Counted from the first letter of the stretch, positions 7,461 through 15,785 are shown. The stretch is 64,000 nucleotides of DNA from an uncultured Eubacteriales bacterium (GCA_900546915.1 UREY01000004.1:47993-111992), one strand, 5' to 3'. A program made the numbers and translations. Notes: generated by a model from the sequence alone, not told the origin.

Positions 7461-8651
7461 ATGGTATCCAAAGAAATGTGGGCCCTGGGGGCCAACCGCT
7501 CGGTGATCCGGGACCTGTTCGAATACGGTCTGCAGCAGGCGAAAATTGTGGGACCGGAAAACGTGTTTGATTACAGCCTGGGAAACCCCTCCATCCCGTC
7601 TCCGCCTCAGGTCAATGAGACCGTGGTGGAGCTTCTCCGGGATATGGACAGCATCCAGGTTCATGGGTATACCTCCGCCACCGGCGATTGGGAAACCCGC
7701 CGGGCCATTGCGGAGGACTTGAACTGCCGCTACGCTGCGGGAATCCGGCCGGAAAATCTGTTTATTTGCTGCGGCGCAGCGCCGGGACTCATCGCCATTA
7801 TGCGTGCCTTGGCGGTGTCGCCGGAGTCGGAATTTGTGGCCATTGCCCCCTTCTTCCCGGAGTATAAGCCCTTTGCCGAGGCAGCGGGGGGAAAGCTGGT
7901 GGTGGTTCCGGCGGATACGGAGCGGTTCCAAATCCGTCTGGAGGCGCTGGAGGCGGCTCTGACGCCGCGTACTCAGGCGGTCATTGTCAATTCGCCCAAT
8001 AACCCCGCCGGTACGGTGTATACGGCCCAGACGTTGACGGCGCTGGGCGAGCTTTTGACCCGGAAGGCGGAGGAGTACGGCCACCCCATTTACATTTTGG
8101 CCGACGAGCCCTACCGGGAGCTGGTGTACGACGGGACGGAGGTTCCCTTTATTCCCAATCTGTATCCCAACACCATCGTCTGCTATTCCTATTCCAAGTC
8201 CCTGTCCCTGCCCGGAGAGCGCATCGGTTATATCTGCGTGCCGGACGGCGCGGCGGACAGCGGGGAGCTGTACGCTGCCGTTGCAGGCGCCGCCCGGGCC
8301 GGGGGCCATGTCTGCGCCCCTTCCCTGTGGCAGAAGGTCATCGCCCGGTGTGCCGGGCTCCGGCCGGATCTGGCGGCTTATGAGAAAAACCGCCGGGCTC
8401 TGCAGGAGAGCCTGACGGCCATGGGCTACCGGATGGCCAGCCCCGACGGCGCGTTCTACCTGTTTATCCAGGCTCCCAACGGGGATGATCTGGCCTTCTC
8501 GGAAATGGCCAAGGAGAAAAACCTCCTCCTGGTCCCCGGAACGGGCTTCGGCTGCCCGGGCTGGTTCCGGATCTGCTATTGCGTCTCGTACGATATGATT
8601 CAAAGAAGCCTGCCGGTCTTCCAGGCGCTGATGGAGGCCTGCCGGTCATAA
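7461..8651 (+). CDS. Class I/II PLP-dependent aminotransferase
   Basis: 396 residues of the fold-type I aspartate/aromatic aminotransferase class. Motifs: NSPNNPAGTVY (about 178-187), the PLP-pyridine aspartate in LADEPYRE (Asp215), the Schiff-base lysine in YSYSKSLSLPGERIGY (Lys246), and the substrate-carboxylate arginine in FRICYCVSY near the C terminus. The ATG at 7461 has AGGAGG 7 nt upstream. It ends the operon and would turn an amino acid into the 2-oxoacid consumed by IorAB, completing an amino-acid to acyl-CoA to acid plus ATP route. The amino acid used (aromatic or branched) is not determined by sequence. Confidence 0.88.
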   Translation: MVSKEMWALGANRSVIRDLFEYGLQQAKIVGPENVFDYSLGNPSIPSPPQVNETVVELLRDMDSIQVHGYTSATGDWETRRAIAEDLNCRYAAGIRPENLFICCGAAPGLIAIMRALAVSPESEFVAIAPFFPEYKPFAEAAGGKLVVVPADTERFQIRLEALEAALTPRTQAVIVNSPNNPAGTVYTAQTLTALGELLTRKAEEYGHPIYILADEPYRELVYDGTEVPFIPNLYPNTIVCYSYSKSLSLPGERIGYICVPDGAADSGELYAAVAGAARAGGHVCAPSLWQKVIARCAGLRPDLAAYEKNRRALQESLTAMGYRMASPDGAFYLFIQAPNGDDLAFSEMAKEKNLLLVPGTGFGCPGWFRICYCVSYDMIQRSLPVFQALMEACRS

Positions 8652-8735
8652 TGAACAAAAGTGCCCCGGGACTTTTCCCATGCAGGATGAGCCTGGGGCA
8701 CGCGCTTGCTGATTATGTTGATGCTCACTGTTGCG

Positions 8736-8749
8736 TAGTATACATACTA
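8736..8749. promoter_or_regulatory. AT-rich dyad upstream of the GLUG/SLH gene
   Basis: TAGTAT and ATACTA flank a 2-nt centre, a perfect 14-bp dyad 49 bp before the start of the next gene and near the only AT-rich stretch that could hold its promoter (TTGATG or TTGCGT as weak -35 candidates). It resembles a repressor operator; no regulator can be assigned. Confidence 0.4.
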
Positions 8750-8797
8750 TATACCAATAGTGGCATAGATTAATAATGAGTTAGGGTGAAATGTAAA

Positions 8798-10996
8798 ATG
8801 ATAAAAAATAGGCTTTTCATAGGGCTTTTATTGCTGTCGCTTTTGCTTGGGGTAACATCCAGCGGTGTCCAGGCGGCGAAAAGCGGTAGCTTTGCAGGTG
8901 GAGACGGGACGAAGGAAAACCCGTTTTTCATTGCAACCACGGAACAGCTGGACCAAATTCGTTACCATTTGGATGAACACTTTGTATTAGCGGCGGATCT
9001 AGAATTTCAAGAGGGCGAATTCGCTGCAAATGGTTTACTGGGTTGGGATGGACAAGGTTGGCTGCCCATTGGGACAGAGCGGGAGCCCTTTACCGGGACA
9101 TTTGACGGCGCAGGCCACACCATTTCCGGCTTGTGGATGGATGTGCGCCAAGAGGAGCTTCGAAGCGAGGGGGATTTTGTTTATACGGGTTTATTTGGTT
9201 ATAATCAAGGCCTTATACAAAATGTAAACCTTAATGGTTCCTTTTTAGCGGGTGAGTCTACTGATTTGCAAAAGAATTGGATTGTTGGTGCATTGGTGGG
9301 TGTCAATGACGGCGGCAGCGTTTTAAATTGCAAAAATAACTGTGCTGTAAGTGTTTATAGCGATCAGGGAGATGTTCTATTAGGCGGAATTGTAGGTCAA
9401 AATCGAGGGGGTACGGTAGAAAATTGTAACAATGCCGGAGCGATTTCAGGTAGAAAGTTTGGTGGGACGAACTCCGCAGTAGGCGGTGTTGCGGGTGGCA
9501 ATGTATGTGGGGGCTTTGTGAAAAACTGTATCAACAATGGACCTGTTTCTTTTTATGACGGTGGGGTGTCAGATTTTAGTGCAATTGGCGGCATTGCCGG
9601 ATCCAACTTAAATAGCTACATAACCAATTGCCAAAATAAAGGTGAGATTTTTGCAGGGGTACAACAGCCAATTTGGGCAGGCGGAAATGTGGGAAAGAAT
9701 CATGCAGGTGTTATTTACCGGTGCAGCAATTGGGGGACAGTGATTGGACGGGAGTATGCAGGAGGTATTGTAGCCTGGAGTCAAAATCATGGGTCAATTT
9801 TGGACTGTTATAATTTTGGAATTGTGCAATCTTACGAGATGAAAAATGGACATGGCAGCACCAGCGGTGGAATTGCGGGCTATGTGGACGGGCGGTGTGA
9901 GATTTCTCGGTGTGGCAATTCCGGGCCAATTTATGCCGAAGAAGATGCGGGCGGGATTGTTGGCAAGTTAAATGAGTCGACGGTAGCGCGCTGCTGGAAT
10001 ACTGGATCTTGTGAGTCTGCTGCAAATGTTGCCGGAATTGCGACGTATAATGGAGGTCAGGTGCGGGAGTGTTATAGCTCTGGATTACTGAAACCTGCAG
10101 TGGATATGCCAAATTATGCAGGCGGAATTGTAGGTTGGAATTACGGCGATATAGAGGCGTGCTACCACGTGGGCACGATTGAAAAGTGGGGCATATTCTA
10201 CATGGCTGGCGGTATTGTTGCCTTGACGGAGAATGGTACGATACAAAATTGTTACTATATGGATGACATTCAAAACACTTGGGAAGATGCCGGAACGTAT
10301 TGTACTAAGGAACAGATGTGCCGGCAGGATACCTATCAGGGGCTGGATTTTGAAGATGTCTGGCAAATTGCTGATGGGAACTACCCCTATCCTCAGTTGT
10401 TGGACAACTGGATGGAGGGCGAATGTCCGGTTTCCCGGGACCCGATTGAGATGCCACAAGTTCGGAATCCGTTTCAGGATGTGAGTGCAGAACGCTTCTT
10501 TTCCGACGCTGTACTTTGGGCGGTGGAGAACGGTGTGACATCTGGTGTGGATCGTGAACGCTTTGCTCCGGATGCCGTTTGCACCCGGGGACAGGTAGTT
10601 ACGTTTCTGTGGAGAGCGATGGGATGCCCGGAACCAGAACACGTAGAGTCGAATTTTATCGACTTGAACAGCAACCGTTTTTATTACAAGGCGGTTTTAT
10701 GGGCTGCGGAGCAGGGCATTGCTCAAGGGGTGGACGAAACCCGCTTTGCGCCTGATGCTAGGGTCACCAGGGGTCAGTTTGTCACATTCTTGTGGCGAGC
10801 TGTGGGCGAACCGTCCTCTGCCGGGGAGAATCCCTTTACTGATGTATCGTCAGATCGGTTTTATTACTGGCCAATTCTGTGGGCATCAGAAAATGAAATC
10901 ACCAGCGGCGTGAGTGAGATGTGGTTTGCCCCTGAGAGAGGTTGCACCCGAGGTCAAGTGGTCACGTTTCTGTATCGCTGCTTGGCCGGAGCGTAG
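8798..10996 (+). CDS. Secreted GLUG-repeat surface protein with SLH anchor
   Basis: 732 residues from the ATG 8 nt after an AGGGTGA site (an upstream GTG is less likely). Signal peptide about 1-27 (KNRLF then a Leu-rich core, cut near VQA). Residues about 30-540 are a series of GLUG-type repeats, each with GGI(V/A)G followed by a NCxNxGxI turn, expected to form a right-handed beta-helix as in adhesins. The last ~175 residues are three SLH repeats (AVENGVTSGVD, AAEQGIAQGVD, ASENEITSGVS, each followed by RFAPD or similar and a TRGQ motif) that bind the secondary cell-wall polymer. Codon use is clearly more AT-rich than both neighbours, suggesting acquisition by transfer. Ligand unknown. Confidence 0.85.
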   Translation: MIKNRLFIGLLLLSLLLGVTSSGVQAAKSGSFAGGDGTKENPFFIATTEQLDQIRYHLDEHFVLAADLEFQEGEFAANGLLGWDGQGWLPIGTEREPFTGTFDGAGHTISGLWMDVRQEELRSEGDFVYTGLFGYNQGLIQNVNLNGSFLAGESTDLQKNWIVGALVGVNDGGSVLNCKNNCAVSVYSDQGDVLLGGIVGQNRGGTVENCNNAGAISGRKFGGTNSAVGGVAGGNVCGGFVKNCINNGPVSFYDGGVSDFSAIGGIAGSNLNSYITNCQNKGEIFAGVQQPIWAGGNVGKNHAGVIYRCSNWGTVIGREYAGGIVAWSQNHGSILDCYNFGIVQSYEMKNGHGSTSGGIAGYVDGRCEISRCGNSGPIYAEEDAGGIVGKLNESTVARCWNTGSCESAANVAGIATYNGGQVRECYSSGLLKPAVDMPNYAGGIVGWNYGDIEACYHVGTIEKWGIFYMAGGIVALTENGTIQNCYYMDDIQNTWEDAGTYCTKEQMCRQDTYQGLDFEDVWQIADGNYPYPQLLDNWMEGECPVSRDPIEMPQVRNPFQDVSAERFFSDAVLWAVENGVTSGVDRERFAPDAVCTRGQVVTFLWRAMGCPEPEHVESNFIDLNSNRFYYKAVLWAAEQGIAQGVDETRFAPDARVTRGQFVTFLWRAVGEPSSAGENPFTDVSSDRFYYWPILWASENEITSGVSEMWFAPERGCTRGQVVTFLYRCLAGA

Positions 10997-11021
10997 AACG
11001 CTGCCGGGGACCGGAAGAAGG

Positions 11022-11095
11022 AGCCGGGCCATGCTGTTTCCGGACTGCGGAGCCAATGTCCGCAGGAAGACGGGACGGCGTTGGCCCGGCTTTTT
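11022..11095 (+). terminator. Terminator of the GLUG/SLH gene
   Basis: AGCCGGGCCA (11022-11031) pairs perfectly with TGGCCCGGCT (11082-11091), followed by TTTTT. The 50-nt loop contains its own smaller hairpin (GGACTGCGG / CCGCAGG region), so the structure is a branched terminator. Confidence 0.65.
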
Positions 11096-11305
11096 GCTGT
11101 GGGGCTGTTTGGGGAAGGTGCTCGGCCCATTCGGCACTCTGCAGGTGTCCATATTTTGAGGGAGCAACATGTGGCTTTTTCCAAAAAACACTGTTTTTTG
11201 GGAACTTCTCTCCGGCTTTTCCTGTTTTTCACAAATTTACACAGAAAACCGGGGGACGATTTGGCGCCTTTTTTGCGGGGTTGGGCAAAATTGCAAAAAA
11301 AGGCA
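11096..11305. other. Non-coding gap before the EF-G-like gene, with a long palindrome
   Basis: No credible gene. At 11181-11201 CCAAAAAACA and TGTTTTTTGG flank a single C, a 21-bp near-perfect palindrome about 105 bp upstream of the EF-G-like promoter. It could be a binding site; on its own it is too weak in GC to be a convincing terminator. Confidence 0.45.
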
Positions 11306-11334
11306 TTGAAATCGAATTTTTCTTCGTGTATAAT
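11306..11334 (+). promoter_or_regulatory. Promoter of the EF-G-like gene
   Basis: TTGAAA at 11306-11311 and a perfect TATAAT at 11329-11334 with 17-nt spacing. A small hairpin (ATGGGG/CCCCAT, 11373-11389) lies in the leader directly before the AAAGGAG ribosome site. Confidence 0.8.
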
Positions 11335-11406
11335 GATACCGTTGTGGTGCTTACCCACTGCGCGTATTGTGAATGGGGGACGGCCCCATGAAAGGAGTAA
11401 TTTTCT

Positions 11407-13458
11407 ATGTACACTGCTAAGGATATTCGTAATATCTGCCTGCTGGGTCACGGCGGCGACGGAAAGTCCGCCCTGGCCGAGAGCATGCTGTTTTTGACCA
11501 AGAGCATCGACCGCTTGGGCAAGCGCACGGACGGAAATACCGCCAGCGACTTTGATCCGGAGGAAATCCGGCGCGGCTACTCCATCTCCACCTCGGTTCT
11601 TCCTGTGGAGTATCATACATGTAAGCTGAATATCTTGGATAACCCCGGTTATTTTGACTTTGCCGGGGAGGTGGCCCAGTCTTTGCGGGTGGTGGACTCC
11701 GGTCTGATTTGCCTCACCGCCAAGGGCGGCGTGGCCGTGGGGACCGAGAAGGGCTGGGACGCCTTGGCAGACGCCGGCCTGCCGGCTATGTTCTATATCT
11801 CCAAGCTGGATGAAGATCACGCCGACTTTTTCAAGGTCTATGACGCGCTCCGCGATACATATGGACAGGGTGTGGTGCCCCTGACCTTCCCCGCCGTGTC
11901 CGGGGGCAAGGCGGTAGGCGTGGTGGATGTGGTCTCCGGCCTGGCCGGCAAGCCGGACGGCGGCAAGATGGATCTGCCTGCCGATGCGGCGGAGTATCTG
12001 GAAACCTACCGCCATATGCTCAACGAGGCCGTGGCCGAGACCAGCGAGGAGCTGATGGAGAAGTTCTTTATGGAGGAGCCCTTCACTCCGGAGGAGCTGA
12101 CGGCCGGTATTCGCTCCGCCATTCAGAGCCGCTCGCTGTTCCCCGTGTTCTGCGGCTGCGCCATGACCGGCCTGGGCACGCTGGAGCTGCTGAACGACCT
12201 GGTGCAGTATGCGCCCACGCCCCTGGAGGGCAAGCCCATGCCAACAGCCGAGGGCGGCGAGAAGACGCTGGACCCCAGCGGCGCGCCGATGCTCTTTGTA
12301 TTCAAGACCCTCACCGATCAGTATGGAAAGAACTCCTTCTTCAAGGTGTTCTCCGGCGATGTGACTTCCGATCTCACCCTGGCCAACGCCCGCGCCGGCG
12401 GCAACGAAAAGCTGGGCCGCCTGTTCTTCCCCAAGGGCAAAAAGTACCTGGATGCCGCCAAGATCTGCTGCGGCGACATCGGCGTGGTGAGCAAGCTGGC
12501 CTCCGTCCGGACCGGAGACACCCTGGGCGCCGCCGGTAAGACGGTGGCTCTGGCGCCGGTTTCCTATGACGAGCCCTGCTACACCCTGGCGGTTTATGCC
12601 AAGGTCAAGGGCCAGGAGGATAAGATTGCCAACGGCCTGACCAAGCTGAACGAGGAGGACGGCTCCTTTACCTTCGGCAACAGCGGAGAGACCAAGGAAA
12701 TGGTGATCTCCGGCGTGGGCGACATTCATCTGGACGTCCTGTGCTCCAAGCTGAAGTCCAAATATAATGTAGAGGCCGAGCTCCGGCCCGCCAAGATCGC
12801 TTACCGGGAGACCATTAAGAAGAAGGTAGAGGTCCACGGCCGCCATAAGAAGCAGTCCGGCGGACACGGCCAGTTCGGCGATGTGTACATCCGTTTTGAG
12901 CCGCAGCAGGAGTCGGAGGAGATGATTTTTGCCGACGAGACCGTGGGCGGCTGCGTGCCCAAGAACTTTATCCCCTCGGTAGAAAAGGGCCTGCGCAACT
13001 GCGTCGGGAAGGGCGTTTTGGCCGGTTACCCGGTGGTGTTCCTGAAGGCCACCTTGTATTTCGGCTCCTCCCACCCGGTGGACTCGTCGGATATGGCCTT
13101 CCAGACCGCGGCCGGTATTGCCTATAAGGACGGCTTGCCCAACGCCGGTCCCACGCTGCTGGAGCCCATCTGTGAGCTGAAGGTCTACATCCCCGAGGCC
13201 AACATGGGCGACATCATCGGCGACCTGAACAAGCGCCGGGGCCGCATCATGGGCATGAATCCCGACGCCAAGCGCCGGGGCTGGCAGGTGGTGGAGGCCG
13301 AGGTTCCTCAGGCGGAGATGAGCTCCTACACCATCGACCTCCGGGCCATGACCCAGGGCCGGGGCTCCTTCTCCATGAATTTTGTCCGCTACGAAGAGGT
13401 TCCCCAGGCCAACCAGGCGAAAATCATCGCCGACGCCAAGAAGGACGAAGAGGGCTGA
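11407..13458 (+). CDS. EF-G-like translational GTPase family protein
   Basis: 683 residues with the full EF-G domain order: GTPase (about 1-270), beta-barrel domain II, domain III, a domain IV with GRHKKQSGGHGQFGDV and a domain V with MGDIIGDLNKRRGRIMGM. The G motifs differ from canonical EF-G: G1 is GHGGDGKSA (14-22), G3 is DNPGY (78-82) in place of DTPGH so the catalytic His is Tyr, and G4 is SKLD (132-135) in place of NKxD. This is the pattern of the EF-G-like (EF-G2-type) branch seen in many Firmicutes, not the essential fusA, and there are no rpsL/rpsG neighbours. It is monocistronic with a strong promoter. Function uncertain; ribosome association is inferred. Confidence 0.87.
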   Translation: MYTAKDIRNICLLGHGGDGKSALAESMLFLTKSIDRLGKRTDGNTASDFDPEEIRRGYSISTSVLPVEYHTCKLNILDNPGYFDFAGEVAQSLRVVDSGLICLTAKGGVAVGTEKGWDALADAGLPAMFYISKLDEDHADFFKVYDALRDTYGQGVVPLTFPAVSGGKAVGVVDVVSGLAGKPDGGKMDLPADAAEYLETYRHMLNEAVAETSEELMEKFFMEEPFTPEELTAGIRSAIQSRSLFPVFCGCAMTGLGTLELLNDLVQYAPTPLEGKPMPTAEGGEKTLDPSGAPMLFVFKTLTDQYGKNSFFKVFSGDVTSDLTLANARAGGNEKLGRLFFPKGKKYLDAAKICCGDIGVVSKLASVRTGDTLGAAGKTVALAPVSYDEPCYTLAVYAKVKGQEDKIANGLTKLNEEDGSFTFGNSGETKEMVISGVGDIHLDVLCSKLKSKYNVEAELRPAKIAYRETIKKKVEVHGRHKKQSGGHGQFGDVYIRFEPQQESEEMIFADETVGGCVPKNFIPSVEKGLRNCVGKGVLAGYPVVFLKATLYFGSSHPVDSSDMAFQTAAGIAYKDGLPNAGPTLLEPICELKVYIPEANMGDIIGDLNKRRGRIMGMNPDAKRRGWQVVEAEVPQAEMSSYTIDLRAMTQGRGSFSMNFVRYEEVPQANQAKIIADAKKDEEG

Positions 13459-13499
13459 TTGGCCCTGGAAAAATCTGAAACGGCTCGTTGCAAAACGGG

Positions 13500-13544
13500 A
13501 TAAGAAACAAAACGAGAGGCCAACCCCCTTGGGGTGGCCTCTCG
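13500..13544 (-). terminator. Terminator of the DUF3795-VOC gene
   Basis: CGAGAGGCCA (13513-13522) pairs with TGGCCTCTCG (13535-13544), and the loop itself can pair CCCC with GGGG. On the minus strand it is followed by TTTTGTTTCTT, so it terminates the minus-strand gene; it may also slow transcription arriving from the EF-G-like gene. Confidence 0.75.
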
Positions 13545-13570
13545 TCGTATATGGGCGGCGTTTACCGGCC

Positions 13571-14308
13571 CTAAAGGGCGGTGAGGTATTCCAGCGGAAC
13601 GTCCATGCGGCGGGCGGTCTCTTCCAGGGTGAGGCCTTGGGAGAGGAAGCGGCGGACCACGGCGGACATGGGCTCGCCGACCTCGATGACGTGCCCGTCG
13701 GGGTCGTAAAGGCGCAGGGCACGCTGGCCCCAGGAATGCTCTCGGATTGGATGCACAAGCCGGACGGACATGGCTTCCGCCTTTTCCGCAAACTCGTCCA
13801 GGTCCTCGGTCTCAAAATACAGCTCTCCGGCGTGGTGGGTCAGGGTGACCGGACCGGTTTCCAAAAGGCCCTTCCAGGAATCCAGGGTTTGCAGAGCCAG
13901 GCCGCAGGACAGCGTGACGTTGGCGCCTAGGTCGTTTTGCACCTCCAGGCCCAGAAGATCCCGGTAAAAGGCCTTGGAACGCGCCATATCCCGGACGGCC
14001 AAGAGGGTGCAGATATATTTCGTCTCCGGCCCCCTCTGCTTGAGATGCTCCACTCGTTCCCGGATGCCGGCGGCAAATGCTTCGTCGGTCAGCTGGGGGT
14101 CCCGGGTGGCGTGCCAGATGGAGCAGGGCAGCTCCCGGCATGAGGCGCAGCTTGGGCGTTTGTTTTCCAAGACGGCGCACCGGTAAATGGGACACGGGGT
14201 GTCGGGACTGTAAAAGGGACGGCCCTGGGAGGCGGTGCAGCCCGGACAGTTTGTCCCGGCGTAGCTGCACTGGCTGCAGTCTGTGCCGCAACAGCTCATG
14301 GTTTTCAT
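13571..14308 (-). CDS. DUF3795-like cysteine cluster fused to a VOC (glyoxalase) domain
   Basis: 245 residues in three parts. Residues about 5-85 are a cysteine-rich module of the DUF3795 type (CGTDCSQCSYAGTNCPGC, CPIYRCAV, CASCRELPC). Residues about 95-205 are a vicinal-oxygen-chelate fold (YICTLLAVRDMARSKAFYRDLLG, HAGELYFETEDLDEFAEKAE, LRLYDPDGHVIEVGEP) as in glyoxalase I and antibiotic-binding proteins. The last ~35 residues (SQGLTLEETARRMDVPLEYL) look like a short helix-turn-helix. The start has AGGAGG 7 nt upstream. It lies downstream of an AraC regulator on the same strand. The fusion hints at a metal- or thiol-dependent enzyme; the substrate is unknown. Confidence 0.72.
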   Translation of the reverse strand: MKTMSCCGTDCSQCSYAGTNCPGCTASQGRPFYSPDTPCPIYRCAVLENKRPSCASCRELPCSIWHATRDPQLTDEAFAAGIRERVEHLKQRGPETKYICTLLAVRDMARSKAFYRDLLGLEVQNDLGANVTLSCGLALQTLDSWKGLLETGPVTLTHHAGELYFETEDLDEFAEKAEAMSVRLVHPIREHSWGQRALRLYDPDGHVIEVGEPMSAVVRRFLSQGLTLEETARRMDVPLEYLTAL

Positions 14309-14377
14309 GTTGTTTCCTCCTGACTGTATCGATCCGATTGGTTCAGTCTTTGCCCATGGCGGGAAGACGCTCTTATT

Positions 14378-15217
14378 TTACGGAAGAAACTCGGGAATTT
14401 CTTGTAAAAAACCGACATCTTTTCGGGCGTAGGCCAGAGCCTGGGGGATGGTCATGGTGTGAAACCGTTTGAAGTCCCGGAGCAGATGGGCCTGATCGGT
14501 GTAGCCGTAACGGAAGACGGCGTCCTGGACGTCAAATCCCGGCTGCAGGGCGTCGCGCCAGAGGAGCTGGTAGCGGATGAGGCAGGCCAGCGCTTTGGGC
14601 GGCAGACCGATGCGGCTCTGAAAAAGCCGCTCCAGCTGCCGGGTGCTGATATGCAGGCTCCGGCTCAGCTGATCGATAGACCCCCGGCGGCAGAGCATTT
14701 CCCAGGACGCCTGCAGTACAGTTTCGCCGGACCGGTCCGTCTGCAGAGAAGACAGTAGGATTTGCTCCGCTTCCCCGGCCCGTCCGGCCAGGGTTGTGCA
14801 GGCCTGCATCCGGGGAGCCAGGGCCCGGTACAGCCGGGGGAAGAGCTGCTGGGCCGGGCAGATGAGGTTTTTGGAATCGGTCAGAGGCGCGTCTGCGAAC
14901 AGCGCAGCGGCCCAGGGGTAAAACCGGACGGCGAAGGTGGAAGACTGCGCCCCGGCGCTGCCCGGGGTGACGAAGGCGCGGTCGTTGATGCCGCAGAAAC
15001 AGCCGGTCACCGGCGCGCCGTCCTGGGGAATCTCCAGAATCAAATCCATGCAGGTGTCCGGCGTCACCAGGGTTCCGATCTCCGGCCGGTGCCGGTCTGT
15101 GCCCCAGAAGCACCGCACCCAGGGCCGCAGAGCGGGACAAGGGAGCAGCTCCCGGTACAGCGCCGAATTTCGAAACGGGCTGGCTGTCAGGGGCCGATAG
15201 AGTTGATGAAATTCCAT
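14378..15217 (-). CDS. AraC family transcriptional regulator
   Basis: 279 residues starting at MEFHQLYRPL, with GGGAGG upstream; the longer frame to 15367 runs back into the RNase P RNA gene and is rejected. The N-terminal ~150 residues form an effector-type domain (PWVRCFWGTDR, TPDTCMDLILEI). The C-terminal ~100 residues hold the two AraC helix-turn-helices: IDQLSRSLHISTRQLERLFQ and VQDAVFRYGYTDQAHLLRDFKRF. The DUF3795-VOC gene follows after 69 nt and may be its target. The inducer is unknown. Confidence 0.83.
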   Translation of the reverse strand: MEFHQLYRPLTASPFRNSALYRELLPCPALRPWVRCFWGTDRHRPEIGTLVTPDTCMDLILEIPQDGAPVTGCFCGINDRAFVTPGSAGAQSSTFAVRFYPWAAALFADAPLTDSKNLICPAQQLFPRLYRALAPRMQACTTLAGRAGEAEQILLSSLQTDRSGETVLQASWEMLCRRGSIDQLSRSLHISTRQLERLFQSRIGLPPKALACLIRYQLLWRDALQPGFDVQDAVFRYGYTDQAHLLRDFKRFHTMTIPQALAYARKDVGFLQEIPEFLP

Positions 15218-15276
15218 GGCGCTGCCTCCCTTGAAAATGCTGCACGGGATTTTCGCGGTCTGCCCGGCCGGGCGGG

Positions 15277-15309
15277 AAAAGAAAAAGCAGGCCGCCGTCT
15301 GCGGCCCGC
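15277..15309 (-). terminator. Terminator of the RNase P RNA gene
   Basis: On the minus strand GCGGGCCGC and GCGGCCTGC form a 9-bp stem (one G-U) around AGACG, followed by TTTTTCTTTT. It begins 18 nt after the predicted 3' end of the RNA and separates it from the AraC gene. Confidence 0.82.
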
Positions 15310-15326
15310 TGGGTGTCCGAGCGAAT

Positions 15327-15672
15327 GCGACCGGGTCTATAAGCCGGGTTCTGTCATCGACAGCCATCTATCTAGACCCGGGATTGCTCCCGGGTTCCAG
15401 CCACCTCTTGGGGACGGCCGGGCAAGCCGATTGTCCCTCACACGGTGTTGCTCCGGATAGAGTTTACAGCACCCCGATGTTCCCATGGGGCGGGTGCGCT
15501 CTTACCGCGCCTTTTCACCCTTACCTCCCGGTACGGAAGGCGGTATCTTTCTGTTGCACTTGTCCTAGGGTCACCCCCGGCGGGCGTTACCCGTTATCCT
15601 TGCCCTGTGGAGCCCGGACTTTCCTCACGGGGAGCCTTTCGGCTTCCCCCCGCGGCTGTCCGACCCGGTCGC
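15327..15672 (-). ncRNA. rnpB: RNase P RNA (M1 RNA)
   Basis: The minus strand carries the universally conserved P RNA blocks: GAGGAAAGTCCGGGCTCC near the 5' end, the ACAGAAAGATACCGCC region, GGTAAGGGTGAAAAGGCG (conserved core), and ACAGAACCCGGCTTAT near the 3' end. GCGACCGGGTC at the 5' end and GACCCGGTCGC at the 3' end form a perfect 11-bp P1 helix, which sets the ends. About 346 nt, catalytic subunit for tRNA 5' maturation. It has its own consensus promoter and terminator. Folding type (A-like) was judged by eye only. Confidence 0.95.
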
Positions 15673-15678
15673 GGTCCT

Positions 15679-15707
15679 ATTGTAGCGGATTTCGGGAGAA
15701 TTGTCAA
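15679..15707 (-). promoter_or_regulatory. Promoter of rnpB
   Basis: On the minus strand a perfect TTGACA (15707-15702), 17 nt, then TACAAT (15684-15679), ending 6 nt before the predicted RNA 5' end at 15672. One of the strongest promoters in the window, as expected for a stable RNA. Confidence 0.88.
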
Positions 15708-15756
15708 AGCTTTTCTCCCGCCGCTCCCCGGCGCCTGAGGACCGGCTTTTCCGCCC

Positions 15757-15785
15757 TTGCAAACTTCGCCGAAAGTGGCTATACT
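15757..15785 (+). promoter_or_regulatory. Promoter of the murD-ispD-ispF operon
   Basis: TTGCAA at 15757-15762 and TATACT at 15780-15785 with 17-nt spacing, divergent from the rnpB promoter, 43 nt before the murD start. Confidence 0.75.

Noticed and set aside
8652-8735. GTGCCCC/GGGGCAC hairpin after the aminotransferase gene as a terminator
   Set aside because: The stem is fair but the loop is long and no T-run follows, so I did not list it as a terminator.
10954-13815. Open frame of 953 codons on the minus strand
   Set aside because: It covers the EF-G-like gene and its promoter and has no recognisable domain; an antisense shadow.
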